DNA of 64,000 nt from Lysobacter sp. BMK333-48F3 (GCF_019733395.1 NZ_JAIHOO010000001.1:4571199-4635198), one strand, 5' to 3'; positions 1-9,187 are shown, counted from the stretch's first letter. The notes: a model not told the origin generated them from the sequence alone. Translations and numbers: made by a program.

Positions 1-1
1 G

Positions 2-1489
<1,488 letters not shown>

Positions 1490-1832
1490 GGCTCGAACCG
1501 ACGCTGCGCCTGCGCGCGATCGAGCAAGCCCGGCATGCGCAAGCCGGCGGCGCGAGCGGCCATCGTCAGCCGCACCGCGCCGCACGCGCCGGGCGACGCG
1601 CACGGCGCGATCGCGGCCGCAAACACGGCCGCCGTCGCGTTCGCGGGGATCGGTTCCGCACCCGTGTTCTCAGTTTCGCCGACCCGCCGAAAGTCGAACG
1701 CCGGGCCCTGTCCCCCGGCCGCGCCTGCCGCCGTTTGTCAGGGAGCACGACGCCGGGGACGCGTCGCGAGCGCCCGCCGCGCCCGCCCGTCCAGGCCGTG
1801 TCCTTCCTCCGACGCCACAGGACCCAGGCCCC
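1490..1832. other. Intergenic region, no gene seen
   Basis: About 340 bases between the UvrA-family gene and the alanine-rich gene. Frames that stay open here give arginine- or proline-rich translations typical of non-coding high-G+C DNA. No clear terminator hairpin or repeat was seen. Confidence 0.5.
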
Positions 1833-2240
1833 ATGACCGACACGCCCGCCCCGCCGCAGACCGCCGAGCTCCAGGCCCATATCCAGCGCGTCACCGAGGC
1901 CGCCGCGCAGGCGATCGCCTCGCTGGACCGGGTGTCCGGCGATGCCGCGGGCCAGGTCGCGCAATCGGCCGCCGCCTATTTCGACAGCGTCAGCAAGCTC
2001 GCCCTGGCCAGCCACGCCGTGCTGCTCAAGCGCATGTCCGAGGAGATGGTCCAGCAGCACACCGCCCAGGCCGCCGAAGACGCGCTCGGCCTGCTCGCCA
2101 GCGATGTCCTGGCCGGCGCCGCCGCCGCAGTGGCCGCAGCGGCCGGCGCGATCGAGGCCGAATCGGCGAGCTTCGCCATCGACCACATCGATCAGAGCAT
2201 CGCCCGCTACACCTCGCTGCTGCACCGGCACGGGCCTTGA
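1833..2240 (+). CDS. Hypothetical alanine-rich helical protein (phasin-like composition)
   Basis: A 135-residue protein I do not recognise. It has no signal peptide or obvious membrane segment. It is rich in Ala, Gln, Ser and Glu, with long predicted helices (HIQRVTEAAAQAIASL; KRMSEEMVQQHTAQAAEDAL) and an Ala-only stretch near residue 100. Size and amphipathic composition resemble phasin-like granule-binding proteins, but no family motif is evident and no polyhydroxyalkanoate gene is nearby. The balanced composition argues that it is coding. Function unknown. Confidence 0.6.
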   Translation: MTDTPAPPQTAELQAHIQRVTEAAAQAIASLDRVSGDAAGQVAQSAAAYFDSVSKLALASHAVLLKRMSEEMVQQHTAQAAEDALGLLASDVLAGAAAAVAAAAGAIEAESASFAIDHIDQSIARYTSLLHRHGP

Positions 2241-2556
2241 TCGCCCCCGCCGGCGCGACGCCGACGCCGGCCGGGCAGACAGCCAAGCGCCGCGGCCGCG
2301 TGGCGTGCCGGCGGACGTGAATCCGCGCCCCGCTGCCGCAACCGCCCGGCCGGATGCGGCAACGGCGGCGCTCGCCGATCGGCTGGCGCTGCGCTCCGGC
2401 GTGCCGGCGCTCCGATCGGCGCGCACGCCCGCGCGGCGCCTGCGGTTTCAAACAAAAACAGCCGCAAGCCTCAGGGACTGGCAAGCTCCGCGACGACGCC
2501 GGGCCATCCGGATCGATGCGCAATCCCCCCAAGATCACTCCGCCCCTTCCATCCCC
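2241..2556. other. Intergenic region, no gene seen
   Basis: About 315 G+C-rich bases between two plus-strand genes. The frame of the next gene stays open upstream, but that part translates to Arg/Pro/Ala-rich sequence with no signal peptide, so it is left out of the gene. Confidence 0.45.
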
Positions 2557-3165
2557 ATGACCCTCCTGTCCAAGCCCATCGCCGCAACCCTCCTCTCCAT
2601 TGCCGCCATGACCGGCGCGCCGTCCGCGCGCAGCGCCGAGTTGCCTCCGCTCAGCATCGATCTGAGCAAGTGGCCGCGCATGACCTCGACCCAGTTCGGT
2701 TGCTACATGGAAAAGACCTTCGGCCACCGCGACCCGCGTTTCAACTGCGCGACCAAGCACTACAAGAACGACGGCGACCCGTGCCGCAACACCGAGCCCT
2801 ACTACGAGGGTCCGGCTTTTCCCGACCGCGCGGCCCGCAAAGTGCACCCGCTCGCCACCCGCGTGGAGCTGGACTGGGAACACGAAGAGCTGCGCGACGT
2901 GACCGTGACCCTCAAGGGCACCTGGAACGAAGCGCAGGTGCGCAAGGTCTTCCGCCTGCCGCGCACCGATTCGTTCCGGCTTTCGGACGCCGAACGCGAG
3001 GCCCTGCCCGAACATCTGATGGACACCTCGGTGCAGTATCCGCTCAGCAACGACGATGCCGTCGGCAAGCGCGCCAGCGACCCCGCCCGCGGCGTGACCT
3101 CGGTGTCCTTCATCGGCTTCGAGCATATGGGCGCCGCCGATTTCGAATGCGGCGAGCCCGGTTAA
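2557..3165 (+). CDS. Hypothetical secreted protein
   Basis: A 202-residue protein. The ATG at 2557 was chosen because it starts a convincing signal peptide (MTLLSKPIAATLLSIAAM, likely cleavage near ARSA|EL); the open frame upstream lacks one. The mature part is hydrophilic with several cysteines (GCYMEK, FNCATK, DPCRNT, DFECGE), compatible with disulfides in the periplasm or outside. No family was recognised. It stands alone between an unknown gene and an HMA protein gene. Confidence 0.7.
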   Translation: MTLLSKPIAATLLSIAAMTGAPSARSAELPPLSIDLSKWPRMTSTQFGCYMEKTFGHRDPRFNCATKHYKNDGDPCRNTEPYYEGPAFPDRAARKVHPLATRVELDWEHEELRDVTVTLKGTWNEAQVRKVFRLPRTDSFRLSDAEREALPEHLMDTSVQYPLSNDDAVGKRASDPARGVTSVSFIGFEHMGAADFECGEPG

Positions 3166-3261
3166 GCGCCGGGGACCGACGCGGCTCGCGGCTTGACCTT
3201 CCCATCGTGGCAAGCCGGAGGCTGGCAGCGCCGGCGAACCGCCGGCTTACCGGAAACCGCC

Positions 3262-3531
3262 ATGAAACTGATCGTCGAAGGAATGAGCTGCGGCCACTGC
3301 ATCGTCGCCATCACCTCCGCCATCCGCCTGCTGGACGCCGCGGCCGAGGTCGAAGTCGATCTGGCCGCGGCCACGGTGTCGATCGCCAATACCGATCTCA
3401 GCCCAGCCGCCGCCAGCGATGCGCTCGGCGAAGCCGGCTATGAAGTCGTCGCGGTGCTCGATGCCGCGATCGGCAACTCGAGCGCAAAGCCGCAAAGCGC
3501 AAACGCCTGCTGCGGCGGTTGCCGCGGCTGA
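3262..3531 (+). CDS. Heavy-metal-associated (HMA) domain protein, copper-chaperone-like
   Basis: An 89-residue cytosolic protein. The first ~68 residues are an HMA fold with the metal-binding GMSCGHC motif (Cys10 and Cys13), as in CopZ/Atx1 chaperones and the N-termini of copper ATPases. Such proteins bind Cu(I) or similar soft ions and pass them to a partner. The C-terminal tail adds another cysteine cluster (NACCGGCRG), unusual for a plain CopZ, which could form a second site. No copper ATPase or regulator is adjacent. HMA identity is firm; the metal is inferred. Confidence 0.85.
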   Translation: MKLIVEGMSCGHCIVAITSAIRLLDAAAEVEVDLAAATVSIANTDLSPAAASDALGEAGYEVVAVLDAAIGNSSAKPQSANACCGGCRG

Positions 3532-4111
3532 GCTGGCGTCGGTTTGGGTGCCGGAGCGGTAAGCGCTGAAAGCGAACCGCTAGCGACATCGGGAAATCCG
3601 ACGGCGCACCGGACTCAGCTGAGCGATGCGATCAACAGGAACCATCGCATGCGGACGATCCGCATCTCGCCCAATGGTCGGCGGCGTTTTGCGACGACGC
3701 CGACGCCATCCTGGAAATCACACCGCGCTTCGGCCGGCCGCAGCTCGCGTCGCCAGGCCGCCACTTGACGTCCGCTCCACCCAGCGGCCAATCTTGAAAC
3801 TGTCGAACAATACGGGCGCCCGCCACCGGCGCCCTTGCCTGGCCTGACCGCCGGGCCCAGGCGCGATAACACGCCCCATTCGCCGCTGCGCAGGATGCGC
3901 GACGAGGCCGCCGCACAGAGCAGACAAGGACCGTCCATGCCCCATCGCCACGACGCTCGCACCACCACACCGCCGCCTTCACGCGCGACGCGACGACGTC
4001 CGTCGTGCGCCGCGCCGACAACCCGTCTGCGCACGGATAAAGCGCGGCATAGGCCGGCCACTAAGCACATTCAGCGACTACCCAGAGCGACGGCTTCCTA
4101 GGACGATAGGC
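3532..4111. other. Intergenic region upstream of the toxin/immunity island
   Basis: About 580 bases without a convincing gene. Open frames on both strands have Arg-rich translations and no ribosome-binding site. The region separates the HMA gene from the island and may hold the promoter for the genes that follow. No terminator or repeat was recognised. Confidence 0.45.
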
Positions 4112-5431
4112 ATGAACTCCCCCGCTTCCCTGAAACCAGCCATGGCCATCAGCCCTGAACTGCAAGCCAAGATCGATGCGCTCGACAATGAGAAGCTCAG
4201 GGACAGAATTCTGAGTGTGCTTACCGGCCCCGGGAAACGGACGGCCAGCGACGAGGATATCTATGAAAACATGGTGTCCAATCACAAGGAATTTCAGGAA
4301 CAACAGGCCCGGACACGCAAGTGGCGCGACGACGAGGTAGTCGCCTTCGCCCAGTACCTGAGCGTGGTAAGCCCGGAAGACTACGCCGACTTCCTGCACC
4401 AGCAGAGAGAGTTCAACCACATCGACGCGGAACTGGGCTGGGATGTCCGTCGGTGGATATCGGTATGGGCGCCGAAGCTGGACTATTTCCTGGACGCCGG
4501 CGAGCTGTTCGGCGACTTCCGCACCTACATCGAGGCCACCTTTTGCGAGTCCGCGCTCGAAAGTCAGGCTACGGACCTGTCCATCAGCCCGGAGCTACAG
4601 GCCAGGATCGACGCACTGGAGGAAAAACCGCTCAGGGACAGATTGCGCTGGGTGCTCGCGGCACCCGCGCACCGGCGCGCCGACGATGAGGCGACCTTCC
4701 AGATCGTGCTGTCCGCCGACGCCTTGGCCAAACAGCAACTGGCCGGGGTAGAGAGCTGGAGCGAGGACGAGCTGGCGGAGTTCACTCGCTTCTTCCGCGA
4801 AACTTGGCCGGAAGACCATGCCGAACTGCTGCGGCAGCAGGATCCCAGCCTGATCGGACCCGAACTCGCCTCGAGTCTTCAATGGCTGCTGGCATGTTGG
4901 GCGCCGGTTTCGACCATGGTCGAGATCAAGGGGCTGTTCCGCCAGTACCGCAATCACCTCAAGACCGCCGCTCCGGTCGCGGACGAGACCGACCGGAGTC
5001 TTTGGGAACGAACCACGCCCGTCGATCCGGAACTGCAAGCCAAGATCGACGCCATCGAGAACGCCGAGGTCAAAGCCAGAGTCCTGCGCCTGCTTTCATG
5101 CCCCTGGCGGGGCCACACTCTCGATAGCGCGATCTACTCCCTGGTGACCTCCGAACACGAGGACGCCGAAATCGAGCGGTCCTACCTCGAGGAATGGGGC
5201 GACAAGGAGCAATGGCGCATCGACGGAGAAGTATCTTTCGCCGAATACTTCCGCAAACACCGGCCGCAAGACTATGCCGAGTTCCAGCGCCAGGCGAAGG
5301 AATCCAGCGAGATCGCCCCACAACTGCGCTGGGACGTGTCTCGCCTGCTGAGGGAATGGATCATGGATCTGAGCTCCTCCGACCACAAGATGCTGATCGG
5401 CAGGCTTCGCGATTACCTCAAGTCGCATTGA
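4112..5431 (+). CDS. Triple-repeat putative immunity protein of the PIN/XVIPCD toxin locus
   Basis: A 439-residue protein made of three copies of a ~130-residue domain (about residues 13-141, 158-285 and 304-439). Each copy begins with a version of 'ISPELQAKIDALE' and carries 'W.DDE..AF..YF', 'PEDYAEFLRQ', 'L.WDVRRL' and a final 'LFR..R.YLK' block. The same domain forms the whole of the two single-domain proteins encoded at 5564 and 6133. It is acidic and helical, with no signal peptide or membrane segment, so probably cytosolic. I do not recognise the family. Its place before an XVIPCD effector suggests an immunity role (inference). An ATG at 4142 (MAISPELQ) matches the start of the paralogues and is an alternative start; the first repeat is complete either way. 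Confidence 0.75.
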   Translation: MNSPASLKPAMAISPELQAKIDALDNEKLRDRILSVLTGPGKRTASDEDIYENMVSNHKEFQEQQARTRKWRDDEVVAFAQYLSVVSPEDYADFLHQQREFNHIDAELGWDVRRWISVWAPKLDYFLDAGELFGDFRTYIEATFCESALESQATDLSISPELQARIDALEEKPLRDRLRWVLAAPAHRRADDEATFQIVLSADALAKQQLAGVESWSEDELAEFTRFFRETWPEDHAELLRQQDPSLIGPELASSLQWLLACWAPVSTMVEIKGLFRQYRNHLKTAAPVADETDRSLWERTTPVDPELQAKIDAIENAEVKARVLRLLSCPWRGHTLDSAIYSLVTSEHEDAEIERSYLEEWGDKEQWRIDGEVSFAEYFRKHRPQDYAEFQRQAKESSEIAPQLRWDVSRLLREWIMDLSSSDHKMLIGRLRDYLKSH

Positions 5432-5550
5432 TCCGATCGAGGTGGGCGAAATGGATGCACACCCCTGCTGGGCGTTCTTTTATAAACAAGAACACGACCA
5501 AATCAGTAATTCAATCCAAAAACATTTGACACATTAACCGTCAACCCTTA

Positions 5551-5556
5551 AAGGAT
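5551..5556 (+). promoter_or_regulatory. Shine-Dalgarno supporting a GTG start
   Basis: AAGGAT lies 7 bases before the GTG at 5564 and fixes that start; the encoded MPITSEV aligns with MPISAEL of the paralogue at 6133. Confidence 0.6.
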
Positions 5557-5563
5557 CCGTGTC

Positions 5564-5968
5564 GTGCCCATCACTTCTGAAGTACTAGCGAAAATTGATG
5601 CATTAGAAGATGAAGGGCTCAAAGCAAAAGTTATCCAAGCCCTTACAGGCCCCGGCATTAGGCGAGCGAGCGACGAGGACATCTACGAGTTGATCGTCAC
5701 CGACTCCGTATTGGCAAAGCAGGAACAGGCCCGACTGAAACAATGGAAAGACGACGAAGTACTCGCCTTCATACAGTACTTTAAAGAAAAAAAGCCGGAA
5801 GATTATGCCGAACTCCTACGACAGGAAAAGGAACTCAATGAGATTGACACAGCGCTTACCTGGGACGTTCGCCGTTTGATCTGGGATTGGATGCCCGATC
5901 TCAGCTCCGCTGACTGCAGCGGACTTTTCAGGAAGCTTCGTCATCACGCCAAGTCGTTTTTTGACTGA
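5564..5968 (+). CDS. Single-domain putative immunity protein (copy 4)
   Basis: A 134-residue acidic, helical protein with a GTG start. It aligns end to end with the 6133 gene product and with each repeat of the 4112 gene product: KIDALEDEGLKAK, RRASDEDIYE, QWKDDEVLAFIQYF, EKKPEDYAELLRQEKEL, TWDVRRLIWDWMPDLSS, LFRKLRHHAKS. No signal peptide, so probably cytosolic. The coding sequence is visibly lower in G+C than the flanking genome. Unknown family; the immunity role is inferred from its position upstream of the PIN/XVIPCD toxin. Confidence 0.78.
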   Translation: MPITSEVLAKIDALEDEGLKAKVIQALTGPGIRRASDEDIYELIVTDSVLAKQEQARLKQWKDDEVLAFIQYFKEKKPEDYAELLRQEKELNEIDTALTWDVRRLIWDWMPDLSSADCSGLFRKLRHHAKSFFD

Positions 5969-5981
5969 CCAAGGAAGACCA

Positions 5982-6149
5982 ATGTCCGCGAACGCAGTGC
6001 TCGCCTTGGAAAGCTCTCCACCTGATGGGGTAATGGATGCCAGGACTGAGATTTTCGGATTGCGACGAGCTCTTCGAATTTCGCAACCATACCCAATCGA
6101 CTCGATCTCACAAAATCCCAAGGAACTGGACGATGCCTATCAGCGCTGA
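5982..6149 (+). pseudogene. Possible relic of a displaced toxin start between immunity copies
   Basis: After the stop of the 5564 gene, the bases up to an ATG at 5982 (GACCAAGGAAGACCA, then ATGTCC) closely match those between the 6133 gene and the toxin ATG at 6552 (GATCACGGAAGATCAA, then ATGTCC). The resulting frame codes only 55 residues (MSANAVLALESSPPDG...) and runs into the start of the next immunity gene. The similarity fades after the start codon. I read this as the remnant of a gene that once followed the fourth immunity copy; it could instead be a real small ORF. Confidence 0.35.
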
Positions 6150-6537
6150 ACTACAAGCCAAGATTGACGCACTGGAAGACGAGGACTTCAAAGCCAGAAT
6201 TCTTCACTTGCTTACAAGCCCTGCCAAGAAAGACGTAAGCGATGAAGAAATATTTGCGAGCTCCGTAGCCAGCTACATGAGGGCCAAGGAGCAGCAGGAC
6301 AGACTACGAAATTGGAGCGATGAAGAGGTCGTTGCCTTCGCTCGGTATTTCAATGAGAAAAAACCGGATAGCTACGTTGAATTCTTGCGACAAGAAAGGG
6401 AATTCAATGAAATTGAATCAAAGCTCGCCTGGAGCTTCCACATCCTGGCGAAACAGTGGATGCCCGACCTGGATGAGTCGGACACCACCGGCTTGTTCAG
6501 GAAATTTCGCCGTTATGTCAGGTCGCTTTCTAACTGA
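6133..6537 (+). CDS. Single-domain putative immunity protein (copy 5), adjacent to toxin
   Basis: A 134-residue protein (MPISAELQAKIDALEDEDFK...), the closest relative of the 5564 product and the copy directly upstream of the toxin gene (14 bases between stop and toxin ATG). The ATG at 6133 was preferred over an upstream in-frame ATG at 6037 because it matches the start of the paralogues and has AGGA 9 bases upstream. Conserved blocks are VSDEEIF, NWSDEEVVAFARYFNEKKP, EFLRQEREFNEI, KQWMPDLDE and GLFRKFRRYVRS. Predicted cytosolic. As the nearest gene it is the best candidate for cognate immunity (inference); no known family. Confidence 0.8.
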   Translation: MPISAELQAKIDALEDEDFKARILHLLTSPAKKDVSDEEIFASSVASYMRAKEQQDRLRNWSDEEVVAFARYFNEKKPDSYVEFLRQEREFNEIESKLAWSFHILAKQWMPDLDESDTTGLFRKFRRYVRSLSN

Positions 6538-6551
6538 TCACGGAAGATCAA

Positions 6552-8978
6552 ATGTCCACGAAATATTTTCTAGCTGACACGAACAGCTTGGTTTATGCCT
6601 ATCGTGCGGGCGGCGAGCAGTTACTTGATTTATACATGGAGGTTGCAAAGTCCATGGGATACGAGTTCGTCATATCCAGAACGATTGAAAGGGAGATTGC
6701 CAAAGGCCCTCTCGAAGAAGAGCTCGGCGACTACCTTAAGAGCCGAAGAATTGAAGCCATTAGCGCCCCCGAGACGATGCTGGAACTGGAGTCTGCCGTT
6801 GATGAAATAGAGCTGGAAAAGCTTTCGAAGAACGCAGGCGAGCGCTCTCTGGTCGAAATCGCCACTCGCGAGCAAGCGGAAGGACGCAACGTCGTCATCT
6901 GGTCTGATGACGGCTATTTCACATCACCGCAGATACGGCGCCAGTTGCAACGCAATTTACCTGGCCTGCAACTCACGACCACCGCTGAGACGCTCGATTG
7001 GTCGTGTGTGCATGGCTTGACCACCGAGCCCCAGTACCAACAGCACTTGGCGGGCTACCGCAGCCAGAAAGTCTTTCGAGACAGCACCCGCCTCAACTCG
7101 TTCGACCCCACCCTCTCCCCCGCCCCCGCCGATCTCCCCGAAGGCGAAGCCTCCTTGCGCGGCCCCAACGGCCAGCGCGGCTTCGCCTCCGCCCAATTGC
7201 TGATCGGCGAGGTTCCCAGAAACACCCTGATCCGCTCCGGCGGTCTGCTGGCCAGCGGGGTCGATGTGGCTGCCAGCACCCGCCGCGTCGCCGAATTGCT
7301 GGAGCAGGACAATCCCACGGCCGCGCGGTCCGAAGCCACCCATGCGGCTGCGCGCAATCTCGGCGGCTGGGTCGGCGGCAGCGCCGCGGCCTACGCGGTC
7401 GGCACCTCGGGCTATGTGCCCGCGGCCCTGGTCGTCGCCGACGCGATGCTGATGAGCAAGGCCTTCGACAAGGCCGTGGACCTGAAAGAAAACCACGACA
7501 TCACCCATCAGACCGACCGGCAGGGTGTGGCGTGGGAATTCAATGGCCGCAACTGGGTGCGCGAGGGCTTGATCGACCGCAGCGCCGACGGCCGCGACAA
7601 CCCGGTCGAAGGCACGCTGGGCGCGAACTACGACAAGGCGCGCGAGCTGGGAGCCCGAGCCAGCGTCACGGCGGTGGAACTGGCCCTGGGCAAGGTGCCG
7701 CGGCCGCAGGATCCGTTCGATATTCCGGCCGGCCCGCACGACCAAGGAGGCCTGGACAACCCGAACTGGCGCCGCGACCCGGCGACGGAGCAGTGGCAGC
7801 GCCAGGTCAAGACCGGCGTCGCCGGCGCCAACGATCGCGGCGTTTACGAACAACAGGTCGCCGCTCCGGAACGGGCGATGGAGCTGAACCGCGAAGCGGT
7901 CGCGCGCATCCAACACAACATCGGCAACGGCCGCGAGGCCGTCGCCGCCGCCTACCTGGAGAACTACGCCGCGCAGCGCTCGAGCGACTTCGTCGCGGTG
8001 CCGGCGGCCGTGCAATCGGCGCGGCCGCGGCCCGAGGAGGCGCTGGGCTCGGACGGCCAGCTCTATCGGCGCAGTCCGGACGGGGAATGGGCCGGTGCCG
8101 GCCGGGTGGCGCAGGGCAATCTGGCGCTGGAACTGGAGCTGACCCGCTCGGCTCGCGAGCCCTCGCTGCAGCAGCTCGATGCGCGTATCGCCGCGCTCGA
8201 CGCCAGGCCTGCGCCCAGAGAAGAACAGCGCCAGCAGAACCACCTGCTGCACCAGTACCGGGTTACCGCCGACAGGACCGAACTCAGTCCCGAATGGCAG
8301 CAGGCCATCGGCCTGGCGGTGCAACGCACCCGCGACGCGCACGGCATCGACGGGCCCGGCGCGCTGCAACTGCAACGCAGCAATGGAGCCTATGGCGCCG
8401 ACAGTTCCATCGCCCACTACCAGCGCGACGCCCAGGGCGTGAACCGCCTGGTCGCCGTCACCAGCCGCGAAGACATCCTGCAAGCGCGCCAGGAAGTGCT
8501 GGCCGACGCCCGCCAGGCGGCGCCGGCGCCGCTGAAGGCGCCCGAGTCCGCAGAACGGCCGGCGCCGGCCGCGCCCGACCCGCAGTCCCAGCGTGTGCCG
8601 CCGCCCACCGAGCCCGAGCCGGCTTTCGGCCTGTCGCGCTTCTCGCGCGAGGACCAGGCGATGATTGCCAAGATCCGCGCCGCCGTTCCCGCCGGCCTGT
8701 CGGACGAACACGCGGCCGCGGCGATGCTGGCGGCCAAGCGCAACGGCATCCCCGATGCGGATCGCATCGGCCCGGTCGGCCTGGTCGACGACACCCTGTG
8801 GATCGGTCGCACCGTGCCCGGCTTCCACACCGCCGTGGACCTCGCCCAGCAGGCGCCGCAACTGCGCGACACCTTGCGCGATACCCAGCAGTTCAACCAA
8901 GACCAAACCCAAAAGCAGTCGCAAGATCAGGAGCAGCAACGCCAGCAGGCGCAAGCGGCCGGGGCGATGAAGCTCTGA
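6552..8978 (+). CDS. X-T4SS effector: N-terminal PIN-like nuclease domain, C-terminal XVIPCD
   Basis: 808 residues. Residues 1-150 look like a PIN ribonuclease: FLADTNSLVYAY with Asp9 and Asn11, acidic residues in TIEREIAK (about 46-48), NAGERSLVEIA (Glu97, Glu102) and IWSDDGYF (Asp119, Asp120), the usual acidic set for Mg/Mn-dependent RNA cleavage. Residues 267-300 are Gly/Ala-rich and hydrophobic. Residues 500-650 are helical and Gln/Arg-rich, followed by a proline-rich linker (655-690). Residues 692-808 match the XVIPCD: SREDQAMIAKIRAAVP, LSDEHAAAAMLAAKRNGI, VPGFHTAVDLAQQAP and a Gln-rich tail. XVIPCD is the VirD4-binding secretion signal of bacterial-killing X-T4SS effectors. The first ~530 bases are low in G+C (25 of 60 at 6541-6600) against 43 of 60 at 7141-7200, suggesting a swapped toxin head. 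XVIPCD strong; PIN moderate. Confidence 0.8.
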   Translation: MSTKYFLADTNSLVYAYRAGGEQLLDLYMEVAKSMGYEFVISRTIEREIAKGPLEEELGDYLKSRRIEAISAPETMLELESAVDEIELEKLSKNAGERSLVEIATREQAEGRNVVIWSDDGYFTSPQIRRQLQRNLPGLQLTTTAETLDWSCVHGLTTEPQYQQHLAGYRSQKVFRDSTRLNSFDPTLSPAPADLPEGEASLRGPNGQRGFASAQLLIGEVPRNTLIRSGGLLASGVDVAASTRRVAELLEQDNPTAARSEATHAAARNLGGWVGGSAAAYAVGTSGYVPAALVVADAMLMSKAFDKAVDLKENHDITHQTDRQGVAWEFNGRNWVREGLIDRSADGRDNPVEGTLGANYDKARELGARASVTAVELALGKVPRPQDPFDIPAGPHDQGGLDNPNWRRDPATEQWQRQVKTGVAGANDRGVYEQQVAAPERAMELNREAVARIQHNIGNGREAVAAAYLENYAAQRSSDFVAVPAAVQSARPRPEEALGSDGQLYRRSPDGEWAGAGRVAQGNLALELELTRSAREPSLQQLDARIAALDARPAPREEQRQQNHLLHQYRVTADRTELSPEWQQAIGLAVQRTRDAHGIDGPGALQLQRSNGAYGADSSIAHYQRDAQGVNRLVAVTSREDILQARQEVLADARQAAPAPLKAPESAERPAPAAPDPQSQRVPPPTEPEPAFGLSRFSREDQAMIAKIRAAVPAGLSDEHAAAAMLAAKRNGIPDADRIGPVGLVDDTLWIGRTVPGFHTAVDLAQQAPQLRDTLRDTQQFNQDQTQKQSQDQEQQRQQAQAAGAMKL

Positions 8979-9102
8979 TGCAATAAGCGACGATGCGCGC
9001 GCCTGGAAGCAGTCCAATGCGCGTCGCGATGGCTCTGACGGCCCACCCCAGACGCACGCGCGGAAGCGGCGAACGCGGGGCGGCCCCGAAGCGCAGAGGC
9101 CA

Positions 9103-9131
9103 GAAACGAAAAGCCCGCTCGATGGCGGGCT
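9103..9131 (-). terminator. Rho-independent terminator after tRNA-Leu
   Basis: On the minus strand, AGCCCGC pairs with GCGGGCT (arms 9125-9131 and 9112-9118), followed by TTTTCGTTT. It lies about 55 bases past the 3' end of tRNA-Leu. Confidence 0.75.
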
Positions 9132-9187
9132 CTGGTGCTGCATATACAACCAAGGCGCCGCGGTCGTCGGTCTTGCTGCCTGGTTCG

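Noticed and set aside
1833..2240. RebB/R-body related protein considered
   Set aside because: Size is similar, but the conserved N-terminal pattern of that family is not present.
6037..6132. N-terminal extension of the fifth immunity gene from ATG 6037
   Set aside because: The 32 extra residues have no counterpart in the paralogues, and the ATG at 6133 has its own Shine-Dalgarno and matching MPIS start.
5961..6149. 62-codon frame starting just before the fourth immunity gene's stop as a full gene
   Set aside because: Kept only as a possible relic from its ATG at 5982; there is no domain, and it overlaps the start of the next immunity gene.
4112..8978. Chromosomal VapBC toxin-antitoxin considered for the PIN gene
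   Set aside because: VapC is ~130 residues and follows a DNA-binding antitoxin. Here the PIN head is fused to a secretion domain and the upstream proteins have no DNA-binding motif.
6957..9149. Long minus-strand frame opposite the XVIPCD effector
   Set aside because: It mirrors the effector's codon structure and gives Arg/Gly/Leu-rich sequence without motifs. The plus-strand frame has the PIN-like and XVIPCD motifs.
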